NCBI RefSeq assembly: GCF_003259185.1
Contig: NZ_QGMP01000001.1
Location: 744,001-808,000 of the forward strand
Direction of reading: 5' to 3'
DNA: 64,000 nt
Source: Isoalcanivorax indicus
Lineage (GTDB): Bacteria > Pseudomonadota > Gammaproteobacteria > Pseudomonadales > Alcanivoracaceae
Shown here: piece after piece, positions 25,654 through 33,885 of the stretch
Numbering within the stretch: the stretch's first letter is position 1
How the letters are laid out: each line of letters begins with the position of its first letter
Notes under the pieces: model-generated
Databases searched by the model: none
Seen by the model: only the letters and a program-made list of their open reading frames with translations
Told to the model about the DNA's origin: nothing
Program-made: the position numbers and the translations under genes

Positions 25654-26723
25654 TCACCCACCGCATGCAACGCGTCAGTGCTGATGCGCACGGACACCTG
25701 AGCGCCGGGGTGGAAAGGCTGATCAGCAAAGCCGCGCAGCGTCAGGCCGGGATGGATCTCTGCAACGACTTCCTGGCGGTCACCCAGAAAGTGACGACGG
25801 GTGCAGACACCGGTCAACATGATGCGCTGGCTGCAGGGCGCCGTGTCCGGCGCCACCATGTGTACGGCTTCACGACGGATCACCAGATGGCCTCGCTCCG
25901 GCAGGTCGGGGAGCCGGGCGCTGTGGCCGTTCACGTCCAGGCGCTCGTCCAGTTGCAGCCCGCCAGCCATGCGACGATAGGGCACAAGATTGGCGCTGCC
26001 GATGAATTCGGCAGCAAACCGGGTGCGCGGCCGCAGGTAGATGTTCTCCGGTACATCCATCTGTTCAATACGGCCCTTGTGCATCAGTGCAATACGATCG
26101 CCGAGGGAAAACGCTTCCGACTGGTCATGGGTGACATAGACCGCCGTCAGGCCGGTATCGCGTAGCAGGAGCGCAAGCTCTGCCTTCAGGTCTTCACGCA
26201 GTCGCGCGTCAAGGGCCGACAAGGGCTCATCCATCAGCAGCACTCGCGGGTTTACGGCGATGGCGCGGGCAATGGAGACCCGTTGTTGCTGGCCACCAGA
26301 GAGCTGTGCCGGTTTGCGGTCAGCCAGATGCGCCATCTGCACCCGTTCCAGCGCCTCGAGGGTAAGGCGCTCAACCTCGGCGCGTGGCCGATCCTGAAGC
26401 TTCAGGCCGAAGGCCACATTCTGGGCCACGCTCATGTGCGGCCACAGGCTGAAGTCCTGGAACACCATGGAAAAACGGCGCTCGCGCATGGGCACACACA
26501 GGCCACGCGCCGGGGCGTCCAGGGTCTGTCCGGCGCAGGTCAACTCGCCCGCGTCAGCCTGAATCAGGCCGGCAATGATATTGAGGAGGGTCGTCTTGCC
26601 ACATCCGGAGGGGCCGAGCAGTACCAGGCACTCACCTTGCTGCAGGCTGAAATCCACCCCGTCGAGCACGCGTGTTCCGCCAAACTGTTTGGCAAGGCGG
26701 CTGGCGCTGAGGTAGCCGTCCAT
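25650..26723 (-). CDS. ABC transporter ATP-binding protein (FbpC/PotA-like)
   Basis: A 357-residue ATPase with Walker A LLGPSGCGKTTLL (about residues 36-47), signature LSGGQQQRVSIARA (about 138-151), Walker B VLLMDEPLSALD (about 158-169) and a switch histidine in YVTHDQ. About 120 further residues form a TOBE-type regulatory domain. The length and C-terminal domain fit FbpC/PotA/AEP-type importers. It is the first gene of the operon, which continues with the binding protein and the fused permease. GGGAGATGACAT precedes the ATG, and a Pho-box-like sequence lies 59 bp upstream of the start. Confidence 0.92.
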   Translation of the reverse strand: MDGYLSASRLAKQFGGTRVLDGVDFSLQQGECLVLLGPSGCGKTTLLNIIAGLIQADAGELTCAGQTLDAPARGLCVPMRERRFSMVFQDFSLWPHMSVAQNVAFGLKLQDRPRAEVERLTLEALERVQMAHLADRKPAQLSGGQQQRVSIARAIAVNPRVLLMDEPLSALDARLREDLKAELALLLRDTGLTAVYVTHDQSEAFSLGDRIALMHKGRIEQMDVPENIYLRPRTRFAAEFIGSANLVPYRRMAGGLQLDERLDVNGHSARLPDLPERGHLVIRREAVHMVAPDTAPCSQRIMLTGVCTRRHFLGDRQEVVAEIHPGLTLRGFADQPFHPGAQVSVRISTDALHAVGE

Positions 26724-26781
26724 ATGTCATCTCCCTGCCATACGATTGAAACCGGATCGTCGTATAGAGTAGAGAGCAAAT

Positions 26782-26799
26782 ATGACAGCCAGATGACCT
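26782..26799 (-). promoter_or_regulatory. Pho-box-like operator upstream of the ABC operon
   Basis: On the minus strand AGGTCAT-CTGG-CTGTCAT is two 7-bp half-sites with a 4-bp spacer, as in PhoB sites. The second half is a perfect CTGTCAT and the first matches 5 of 7. It lies 59-76 bp upstream of the ATPase start codon, a good activator position. Confidence 0.65.
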
Positions 26800-26820
26800 G
26801 GCTGGCGTAGCCACCGCAAC

Positions 26821-26849
26821 AAAAAAGGCGAGCACGAGGCTCGCCTTTT
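26821..26849 (-). terminator. Rho-independent terminator for the FabG-type gene
   Basis: The minus strand reads AAAAGGCGAGC-CTCGT-GCTCGCCTTTT, an 11-bp stem with a 5-nt loop, ending in a T-run (TTTTTT at 26821-26826). It lies 26 bp past the stop of the gene at 26875 and separates it from the ABC operon promoter. Confidence 0.9.
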
Positions 26850-26874
26850 CTGCGCTGAAGGACAGCACCCCGTG

Positions 26875-28293
26875 TCAGGCGCCGATCAGGCTCTGCCCGC
26901 AGACGCGCACGACATTGCCGCTGACGCCCTGGGACGCCGGGCTGGAGAAGAACGAGATGGTCTCCGCCACATCCACCGGCTGGCCGCCCTGGTTCATGGA
27001 GTTCATGCGACGGCCCGCTTCGCGAATGGCGAACGGAATGGCGGCTGTCATCTGTGTTTCGATAAAGCCGGGTGCCACCGCATTGATGGTGATGTGGCGC
27101 TCCGCGAGTTCTGGCGCCATGCCCTGCACCATACCGATCACCGCCGCCTTGGAGGTGGCATAGTTGGTCTGGCCCATGTTGCCGGCGATGCCGGAAATCG
27201 AGCTGACGCAGACAATGCGACCACCCTCGTTGAGCGTCTTGTCGTCCAGCAACTGCTGGTTGATACGTTCCTCGGAGGCGATATTGATATCGATCACCAT
27301 GTCCCAGAACTTGTCCGGCATGCCCGCCAGCGTCTTGTCGCGGGTCACGCCCGCGTTGTGGACGATGATGTCCAGGCCGCCTTCGGCCCTGGCTGCATCG
27401 CTGATGAGCTTCGGTGCCTCAGCCGCCGTGATGTCGGCTTCCAGCGCGATGCCGTTGATCTGCTCGGCGACCTGTTTCAGGTCTTCCGCCATCGGCGGGA
27501 TATCCAGCACGATCACCTTGGCGCCGTCACGGGCCAGCACCTGGGCGATGGCCGCGCCGATGCCGCGCGCCGCGCCGGTCACCAGCGCGGTCTTGCCTGC
27601 CAGCGGCTGCTGCCAGTTGAAGCCAGCGGCGTCAAAGGTCGCTGCGCCGACATGGACTTTCTGGCCGGACACATAAGCGGCTTTCGGCGACAGGAAGAAT
27701 TGCAGCGGGCTGGCCAGCTGGCTCTCAGCGCCCTGATCCACATAGACCAGGTTGGCGATGGTGCCTTTCTTCACTTCCTTGCCGAGGCTCTTGACCAGAC
27801 CCACCAGGCCGCGCTGGGCGATGCGCTGGGCCAGATCGCAGGTTTCCGGGGTACGACCGATCACCACGATACGACCGCACTTGTCCATCTTGCGGATCAC
27901 CGGGTTGAAGAAATCCCAGATGGCGCGCAGCTCGCTGGTGTTGCGGATGCCGGTGGCGTCAAAGATCAGCCCCTTGAACTTCTCGCCGTCGTCGCGCTCC
28001 GGTGCGTAGCTGCTGACGCTCTCGCCGCTGGCGTTGGCAGCGGCCTGAACGTCCGCTTCTGCGGCGGCCCCGGACAGGGTGTGCACGCTGGCCTGGGGAG
28101 CACCCTTGAGGGTGCTCAGCACGGCTTCAAAGGCACTGCCGCCAGCGGCGCCGCCGAGCACGACCTTGCCCTTGATAAAGGAGACTTCGCCCGGCTGATG
28201 GCGCTCGAGCATCACCGGGATCGGCAGATTCAGGGTGCTGAAGACCTTCTTGCCCACTGCGGAGTTGGCAATAGCCTGATAGACGTCGCTCAT
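26875..28293 (-). CDS. fabG: High-molecular-weight 3-oxoacyl-ACP/CoA reductase (FabG4-like)
   Basis: A 472-residue two-domain short-chain dehydrogenase. The N-terminal ~215 residues form a degenerate Rossmann-like domain. The C-terminal half has the NAD(P) motif VTGAARGIGAAIA, the serine region SSISGIAGN near 364-372 and the catalytic YATSK (Tyr378, Lys382). HMW FabG enzymes of this size interconvert 3-oxoacyl and 3-hydroxyacyl thioesters and can act in fatty-acid synthesis, PHA metabolism or beta-oxidation. I start at ATG 28293 (MSDVYQAIA), preceded by AGGTGAGG; a GTG three codons earlier is unlikely. It is divergent from a thiolase, suggesting a shared beta-oxidation role. Confidence 0.87.
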   Translation of the reverse strand: MSDVYQAIANSAVGKKVFSTLNLPIPVMLERHQPGEVSFIKGKVVLGGAAGGSAFEAVLSTLKGAPQASVHTLSGAAAEADVQAAANASGESVSSYAPERDDGEKFKGLIFDATGIRNTSELRAIWDFFNPVIRKMDKCGRIVVIGRTPETCDLAQRIAQRGLVGLVKSLGKEVKKGTIANLVYVDQGAESQLASPLQFFLSPKAAYVSGQKVHVGAATFDAAGFNWQQPLAGKTALVTGAARGIGAAIAQVLARDGAKVIVLDIPPMAEDLKQVAEQINGIALEADITAAEAPKLISDAARAEGGLDIIVHNAGVTRDKTLAGMPDKFWDMVIDINIASEERINQQLLDDKTLNEGGRIVCVSSISGIAGNMGQTNYATSKAAVIGMVQGMAPELAERHITINAVAPGFIETQMTAAIPFAIREAGRRMNSMNQGGQPVDVAETISFFSSPASQGVSGNVVRVCGQSLIGA

Positions 28294-28530
28294 TATCCTC
28301 ACCTTGACTGTAAGTTCGGGATGTACCTGATGGGCCGCACCATAGCATATCTGGCCGGGCGCCCGGGAAAAGTGGCGCTATTGAAGCACCCCGGAGCCGC
28401 ATGGGTATTGACCGGCCACAGAGGCGTGAAGGGCGGTGCAGCCAATGAGCGGCGCTGGCTTGCCGCTAGACTGCCGCCAGTCTTTTGTATAGCTTGACCG
28501 CTTCACGCGCCCATCTACGGAGGAATCACG

Positions 28531-29817
28531 ATGCTGGCAGGAAAGAGTGTACGCAAGGTCGCCATTGTCGGTGGCAACCGGATCCCGTTCGCACGCAGCA
28601 ATACCGCGTATTTTGGCGTTTCCAACCAGGAAATGCTGACCGCCGCCCTGCAAGGGCTGGTGCAGCGCTTCAACCTGAAGGGCGAGCGCCTGGGGGAAGT
28701 GGCTGCGGGCGCCGTGATGAAGCACTCGCGCGATTTCAACCTGGTGCGCGAAGCCGTGCTGGATTCCGGCCTGGCGCCGGAAACGCCCGCTTATGACCTG
28801 CAGCAGGCCTGCGGTACGGGTCTGGAAGCCGCGATCCTGGTGGCCAACAAGATTGCCCTGGGGCAGATCGAGGCGGGTATCGCTGGCGGTGTGGACACCA
28901 CCTCTGACGCCCCGCTGGGCGTCAACGACGACAAGCGCAAGGTGTTCATGGCGCTGAACAAGGCCAAGACCACCGGCGAGAAAGCCAAGCTGGCGGTCAA
29001 GCTGCTGAATCCGAAGTGGATCATGCCGGACATCCCCAAGAACGCTGAACCGCGCACCGGCCTGTCCATGGGCGAGCACGCGGCCGTTACGGCGAAAGAG
29101 TGGAGCATCCCGCGCGACGAGCAGGACCAGCTGGCCCTGGCCTCCCACCACAATCTGGCCAAATCCTACGACGACGGCTGGCAGAAAGACCTGATCTCGC
29201 CGTTCAAGGGTCTGGAGCGTGACAACAACCTGCGTGGCAACTCCACCCTGGAAAAGCTGGCCTCTCTGAAGCCGGTGTTCGGTGGCGAAGACGGCACCAT
29301 GACGGCCGCCAACTCCACCCCGCTGACCGATGGCGCCTCGGCAGTGCTGTTGGCGTCGGAAGAGTGGGCCAAAGCGCGCGGCCTGCCGGTGCTGGCGTAC
29401 CTGACCCTGGGCGAAGCCGCCTCGGTGGATTTCGTGCAGAAGAAAGAAGGCCTGCTGATGGCCCCGGCCTATGCCGTGCCGCGTATGCTGGAAAAACTGG
29501 ATCTGACGCTGCAGGACTTCGACTTCTATGAAATCCACGAAGCCTTTGCCTCGCAGGTGCTGGCGACCCTGAAAGCCTGGGAAGATCCGAAGTTCTGCAA
29601 GGATCGTCTGGGTCTGGACAAGCCGCTGGGCGCTATCGACCGCAGCAAGCTGAACGTCAAGGGCAGTTCGCTGGCCGCCGGTCACCCGTTCGCCGCCACC
29701 GGTGCGCGGATCGTGGCCAATGCCGCCAAGCTGCTGAACGAGAAGGGCAGCGGTCGCTGCCTGATCTCCGTCTGCGCCGCAGGCGGCCAGGGCGTCGTGG
29801 CGATCCTGGAAAAGTAA
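28531..29817 (+). CDS. Acetyl-CoA C-acyltransferase (thiolase), FadI-like
   Basis: A 428-residue thiolase. It has the nucleophile Cys94 in QQACGTGLEA, a histidine in IHEAFASQV, His385 in AGHPFAATGAR and the acid/base Cys415 in SVCAAGGQG, all needed for thiolysis or Claisen condensation. The length and motif spacing resemble FadI/beta-ketothiolases rather than short biosynthetic PhaA enzymes. It is divergent from the HMW FabG gene, and the pair probably supplies the last two beta-oxidation steps for some acyl chain. GGAGGAATC precedes the ATG. Confidence 0.92.
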   Translation: MLAGKSVRKVAIVGGNRIPFARSNTAYFGVSNQEMLTAALQGLVQRFNLKGERLGEVAAGAVMKHSRDFNLVREAVLDSGLAPETPAYDLQQACGTGLEAAILVANKIALGQIEAGIAGGVDTTSDAPLGVNDDKRKVFMALNKAKTTGEKAKLAVKLLNPKWIMPDIPKNAEPRTGLSMGEHAAVTAKEWSIPRDEQDQLALASHHNLAKSYDDGWQKDLISPFKGLERDNNLRGNSTLEKLASLKPVFGGEDGTMTAANSTPLTDGASAVLLASEEWAKARGLPVLAYLTLGEAASVDFVQKKEGLLMAPAYAVPRMLEKLDLTLQDFDFYEIHEAFASQVLATLKAWEDPKFCKDRLGLDKPLGAIDRSKLNVKGSSLAAGHPFAATGARIVANAAKLLNEKGSGRCLISVCAAGGQGVVAILEK

Positions 29818-29843
29818 GTCGAGAAGCACGTGTCGTGAAAAGC

Positions 29844-29876
29844 ATGCCCCGGGTCGGCCACGCCGCCCCGGGGCAT
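29844..29876. terminator. Bidirectional hairpin between the thiolase and DASS genes
   Basis: A 9-bp stem (ATGCCCCGG at 29844-29852 and CCGGGGCAT at 29868-29876) lies between the convergent genes. There is no clear T-run in either direction, so it is a weaker terminator candidate. Confidence 0.55.
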
Positions 29877-29878
29877 TC

Positions 29879-31447
29879 TCAGAACAGGCCGAAGACCCCG
29901 TCCGGCGTAATGCCGAGAAACCGGAACCAGGTTTCCCCCAGCACCACAATCGATATCCATCCCGCCAGCATCATGGTGATGCCGTACCGGAAGCCGTCGC
30001 CCAGACTGTAGTGGTCGGTCTCATACAGTAATGCCGCCGGCTTGCTGTTGAAGGGCAGCACATACACGTGCTCGATCAGGAAGGCCACCGGCAGGGCCAG
30101 GCTGATGACGCTGTAGCCCAGTGTTTCCGCTGCGCCAATGGCAATCGGCACAAACAGCATGGCGCGCATGGTCTTGGCTTGTGACACCAGTGCGCTGAGC
30201 GCCATGATGCCCGTCAGCAACAGGTAGACCGTCCAGAAAGGCGTGTCGCTGTCGATCCCGGCGTAACTGAAGAAAGCGCTGACACTGATTTCCGGCAGGC
30301 CGGTCTGGGCAAACCCGGCGCCCAGGCAATAGGCGCCCGCAGAGAACAGCATCAGGTGCCAGGGGATATCCACATCGTTCCATTCCACGATGCCGATCCG
30401 TGGCAGCAGGGCCACGATGCCCCCCAGCAGAGCGACCGCAGTGGCGCTGACGCCATGCCAGCGGTCTGTGATCCAGAGCACCAGGATGGCCAGAAAAAGC
30501 ACCGCAGCGCGTACCTCGGTCCACGACAGCGGCCCCATTTTCTCGTACTCGGCCTGCAAGCGCTGCAAGCCGCCCTCGACCTGGGGAATGCGCTCTTCCT
30601 CTGCCAGCGGAAAGAACACCCGGGCGCCCAGGATATATCCCAGCAGCATCAGGCCGATCATGGTCGGCAGCATGGCGATCATCCAGTCGCTGAAGTAGAT
30701 GCTGCCGGAGATAGCGCCCGTGATCAGCGCCACGGCCAGCAAGTTCGCGCCGGAGCCGGTCATGAAAGCGCCTGCGCCCAGATTGATGCAGAGCAGGTTC
30801 TGCAGAACGATATTGCGTCCGAAATTGTTTTTGCCGTCACCGGGCCGGGCGCCATACATGGCCGCGATCACCATGAACACCGGCAGCAGGATGGCCGCCT
30901 TGGCAGTGGTGGCCGAGATAAAGGCCGACATGACCGTATTGATGACGATAAAACTCAGGAAGACACCGGAAGCCTTGTGTCCGAAGCGCAGTACCAGCCA
31001 GACCGCGAAGCGTCGTGCCAGGCCGGTCTTGACCAGCATGCTGGCAAGAATGAAAGACATGATGTTCAGCCACATCACCGGATGACCCAGCTGTGCATAG
31101 GCTTCGCGCTCACTCAGGATGCCGGTAGCGATCAGCGCGAATATAACGATCAGGGAGACCAGATAATTGGGCAAGGCGGCGGTGGTCCACAGGATCATGG
31201 CGGCAGCAAAGACCGCCAGCATCAACTGATTCTGACGGATCAGGTCGGCAAGCGCGGTGTCTGCGAGGCGTGCAGCTGCAGAGCCCGACAGGCTGGCCGG
31301 GTCGAGGCTCAGCAGGAAATCGGGCGCCCAGACGTACCCCAGCATGATGAAGGCGAGCACGGCCAGAGGTATGCCCAGGCGGGCGAGCCACAGCTCGACG
31401 CCAGAGCGGCTACGCTTTGGCAAGCGGTCAATACGGTAGTGATCCAT
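29879..31447 (-). CDS. DASS/SLC13-family anion:sodium symporter
   Basis: A 522-residue inner-membrane transporter with about 12-14 hydrophobic segments. It is recognisable as DASS by the repeated re-entrant features: SATTAKAAILLPVF in the first half, SGANLLAVALI, and ALVSQAKTMRAMLFVPIA in the second half. Substrates include dicarboxylates, sulfate and, in some eukaryotes, phosphate. The start at 31447 (MDHYRIDRL) is 32 bp after the preceding gene's stop. It is co-oriented with a possible CYTH-domain protein, recalling the eukaryotic link between DASS phosphate carriers and polyphosphate proteins; this is only an analogy. The substrate is undetermined. Confidence 0.85.
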   Translation of the reverse strand: MDHYRIDRLPKRSRSGVELWLARLGIPLAVLAFIMLGYVWAPDFLLSLDPASLSGSAAARLADTALADLIRQNQLMLAVFAAAMILWTTAALPNYLVSLIVIFALIATGILSEREAYAQLGHPVMWLNIMSFILASMLVKTGLARRFAVWLVLRFGHKASGVFLSFIVINTVMSAFISATTAKAAILLPVFMVIAAMYGARPGDGKNNFGRNIVLQNLLCINLGAGAFMTGSGANLLAVALITGAISGSIYFSDWMIAMLPTMIGLMLLGYILGARVFFPLAEEERIPQVEGGLQRLQAEYEKMGPLSWTEVRAAVLFLAILVLWITDRWHGVSATAVALLGGIVALLPRIGIVEWNDVDIPWHLMLFSAGAYCLGAGFAQTGLPEISVSAFFSYAGIDSDTPFWTVYLLLTGIMALSALVSQAKTMRAMLFVPIAIGAAETLGYSVISLALPVAFLIEHVYVLPFNSKPAALLYETDHYSLGDGFRYGITMMLAGWISIVVLGETWFRFLGITPDGVFGLF

Positions 31448-31479
31448 CTCGAGTGGATCGAAATCGGAGCGTTGTGTCG

Positions 31480-32103
31480 TCAACGTAGCAAAGGCTCCTG
31501 CGGGATCAGGCCCATGGTTTCGCGCAGCGCGGTTACATAGCTGCGGTTGCGCCAGGCTTCCAGACCAATCAGTGCAGCGGCGCTCTCGACATGCTCCGCG
31601 TGCACCGACTCCAGACATACCGATTGCAGGCTGGCGCCGTTGATGTCCAGCTCCACCCACTCACCAAGGCATTCGTTCAGCGCATAGCGGATACGTCTTT
31701 TTCTCAGCGCCACGGCCACCATGTCCGGCAGGCCGTAAAAGAAGCGGGTGTTGAGGTCATGCTCATCCAGCAACGTCTGCGTGTTGTCCATGCAGGCGTC
31801 GGGCGGAGTAATGCCCAGCGGCACCAGTGCCTGCTGGGCAAACGTCTGTGCCGTCAGCGGCAGCGGCGTGGACGCGGACGGCGCCCATTGTTCAAGCTCG
31901 CCGCAGGTGTGCACGAGCGTCTTGGTGTCCAGCTTGCCGGCGCGAATCTTGATGTTCCGATCGCTGTTATGCCGCGATATCAGATACCACTCCTGGCTGA
32001 CCTTGATGTCGATGACACGGCCATGCTGTATCAGGCGGTATTCCAGTGCACCGAAGTGCCTTGCAAAGGCCCGCCATTCAAATCGGTTTCCTGTATCCAC
32101 CAC
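31480..32103 (-). CDS. Uncharacterised protein, possibly CYTH/triphosphate-tunnel-like
   Basis: A 207-residue soluble protein with no signal or membrane segment. Features reminiscent of the CYTH fold are alternating charged strands with NIKIRAGKLDTKTL near residues 48-61, RKRRIRYALNECLGEWVELDINGA near 133-156 (quoted for the charge pattern), and a C-terminal NRSYVTALRETMG. Such proteins bind triphosphates or polyphosphate. The acidic tunnel residues are not all evident, so this stays a guess. It precedes the DASS transporter by 32 bp on the same strand and is probably cotranscribed. An FNR/Anr-type site lies upstream of its start. Confidence 0.55.
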   Translation of the reverse strand: MVDTGNRFEWRAFARHFGALEYRLIQHGRVIDIKVSQEWYLISRHNSDRNIKIRAGKLDTKTLVHTCGELEQWAPSASTPLPLTAQTFAQQALVPLGITPPDACMDNTQTLLDEHDLNTRFFYGLPDMVAVALRKRRIRYALNECLGEWVELDINGASLQSVCLESVHAEHVESAAALIGLEAWRNRSYVTALRETMGLIPQEPLLR

Positions 32104-32198
32104 GCTAACCCCCGCTTGCCCGGAGATGACCAGCTTACATGGTCCGTGCCGGGGTGCGTGCCCGGGAAGGGGGCGCGATGGCGTGATCGTGAGCTTTG

Positions 32199-32253
32199 TT
32201 GATCTGCATCAACGTTGCGCGGGGCCGGGCCCGCCTTTCTTGACCTGGCTCAA
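32199..32253. promoter_or_regulatory. Two FNR/Anr-type sites in a divergent promoter region
   Basis: TTGATCTGCATCAA (32199-32212) matches the consensus TTGAT-N4-ATCAA exactly. TTGACCTGGCTCAA (32240-32253) matches nine of the ten conserved positions (TTGAY-N4-RTCAA). The centres are 41 bp apart. They lie between the CYTH-like gene (start 32103) and the porin (start 32344). Confidence 0.7.
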
Positions 32254-32343
32254 GAGCTGCCGGGCGCGCGCATGCGCGAATGGGGTGGCATCCAGTGAGC
32301 TGGCGGAGACCAGTACACGCCACAGACAAAAGAGGGCTATACC

Positions 32344-33834
32344 ATGAAAGCACCAACACCGCTTTTTTCCGGGCTGCTGCTGCTCCTGTCGGCCATGCCG
32401 GCAGTGCCACTGGCAGATACCACGGATGATCTGATTCGCACCTTGCTGGAGAAAGGAATTCTGAGCGAGGAAGACGCCGCCGCTCTGCGTGCCGAGCCGC
32501 CGGTTGTCGATCGCCACCCGGGCATGAATTACGAGCCCACCACGCGTATAGAAGACGAGCTTACGCGGATGCGCGTTAACAAGTTCCGGGTAGAAACAGC
32601 AGACGGCGCCCATCGTTTCGGTGTGCGCGGTCGCGTGATGGTGGATCATGCGCGCGTGCAGGACCCGTTCAAGAGCACCGACGACGACCGGCTGGATCGC
32701 GGCGATCTGGGGCGATCCGGCACCATCATCCGGCGCGCACGACTGGCGCTTCTCGGGCTGGCGTATGACCGGTGGGAATGGCAGATGGAAGTGGATTTCC
32801 GGGACCCAGTCACCTACGACATTGAGGAAGGTGACGATATAGAGGGCATCCGTTTCGCCAACACCTATCTGGCGTACCTGTTTGACGAAGGGCGTCTTGC
32901 TGTCGGTTACTTCAAGGAACCTTTCAGCCTTGAGAGTTCTACCAGTTCCCGCCGTATCTCGTTTATCGAGCGCGCCTCACCCGTCGACGCCTACCGTCCG
33001 GACCGGCAGCTTGGTGTGATGTACGAAACCCTGAGACCTGACTGGTACGCGGCGCTCGGGCTGTTCGGTACAGATGTGTCGCGGCGTCGGGAGGTCAATG
33101 AAGGCTGGTCGGTGGCGGGCCGCAGTTCCTTTGCACCGTATATGGACGTCAATCGAGGCATCTGGAGTCACCTGGGGGTATCTGCCAACTACCGCAGTAA
33201 TTCCTACGTTCACGAGAAAAGCCGTGGTCGTGAAAGGGATTACGACAGCGTCCGCATGCGCAGCCGGCTGGGCACACGGGCCATTGATGGCCGTGTTATC
33301 GGGCGGCGCGATTTCCAGGACGTGAAGTACTTTGCGACCTATGCCCTTGAAGCCGCCTATGGCGTCGGGCCGCTGTCTTTCCAGGGCGAATATCTGCTGC
33401 AGGACCTGCGTCGGGACGCGAATGCGCAGGGCTTTACGGGCGACCCGACGACGGACCCCTTGTCGTTGTCCAACGGGGGGTACTATGTGCAGAGCAGCTA
33501 CTTCCTGACCGGGGAGCGGCGCCATTATCGGGCGTTTAGCGGTGATTTCGGCCAGACCCGGGTGCTGCAACCGATCAACCAGGGTGGTTGGGGGGCGTGG
33601 GAGCTGCTGGCCCGTTACGCCTATGCCGACCAGACGGATCACCATGATGAGCGTGGCGCTCAGGAGCTGGATCACTACACGCTGGGCGTTAACTGGTACC
33701 CCGTGGATGACATTGTGGTGAAGTTCAATGCCATGTATGTGGATGCGTCCACGTCCAGCCGCGACCTGCCGGCAGGCGAGACCAAGGACTGGACCAGCAT
33801 GGTGTACGCATTGCGCGTCCAGTTCGAGTTCTGA
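32344..33834 (+). CDS. OprO/OprP-family porin, second paralogue
   Basis: A 496-residue outer-membrane porin with a signal peptide (MKAPTPLFSGLLLLLSAMPAVPLA), the helical LLEKGILSEEDAAAL segment, a Porin_O_P body (RRARLALLGLAYDRWEWQ) and a C-terminal beta-strand ending in LRVQFEF. It is closely related to the porin at 20268 (both have SSRRI-FMER/FIER and a shared GVMYETLRP segment), so it likely arose by duplication. Two FNR/Anr-type sites, rather than Pho boxes, lie upstream, suggesting oxygen- or nitrate-linked control. A strong terminator follows at 33848-33885. Substrate unknown. Confidence 0.85.
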   Translation: MKAPTPLFSGLLLLLSAMPAVPLADTTDDLIRTLLEKGILSEEDAAALRAEPPVVDRHPGMNYEPTTRIEDELTRMRVNKFRVETADGAHRFGVRGRVMVDHARVQDPFKSTDDDRLDRGDLGRSGTIIRRARLALLGLAYDRWEWQMEVDFRDPVTYDIEEGDDIEGIRFANTYLAYLFDEGRLAVGYFKEPFSLESSTSSRRISFIERASPVDAYRPDRQLGVMYETLRPDWYAALGLFGTDVSRRREVNEGWSVAGRSSFAPYMDVNRGIWSHLGVSANYRSNSYVHEKSRGRERDYDSVRMRSRLGTRAIDGRVIGRRDFQDVKYFATYALEAAYGVGPLSFQGEYLLQDLRRDANAQGFTGDPTTDPLSLSNGGYYVQSSYFLTGERRHYRAFSGDFGQTRVLQPINQGGWGAWELLARYAYADQTDHHDERGAQELDHYTLGVNWYPVDDIVVKFNAMYVDASTSSRDLPAGETKDWTSMVYALRVQFEF

Positions 33835-33847
33835 ACCGACGCGCCTC

Positions 33848-33885
33848 GCAGCGGGAGGGCTGGCCTCGCCTCCCGCTGCTTTTTT
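33848..33885 (+). terminator. Rho-independent terminator after the second porin
   Basis: An 11-bp perfect stem (GCAGCGGGAGG at 33848-33858 and CCTCCCGCTGC at 33869-33879) is followed immediately by six T (33880-33885). It ends right at the stop of the convergent TetR gene. Confidence 0.92.

Noticed and set aside
22994-26723. Ferric-iron transporter FbpABC as the primary name
   Set aside because: The domain types fit, but the Pho-box-like operator and the fused permease leave phosphorus compounds at least as likely, so a gene name was withheld.
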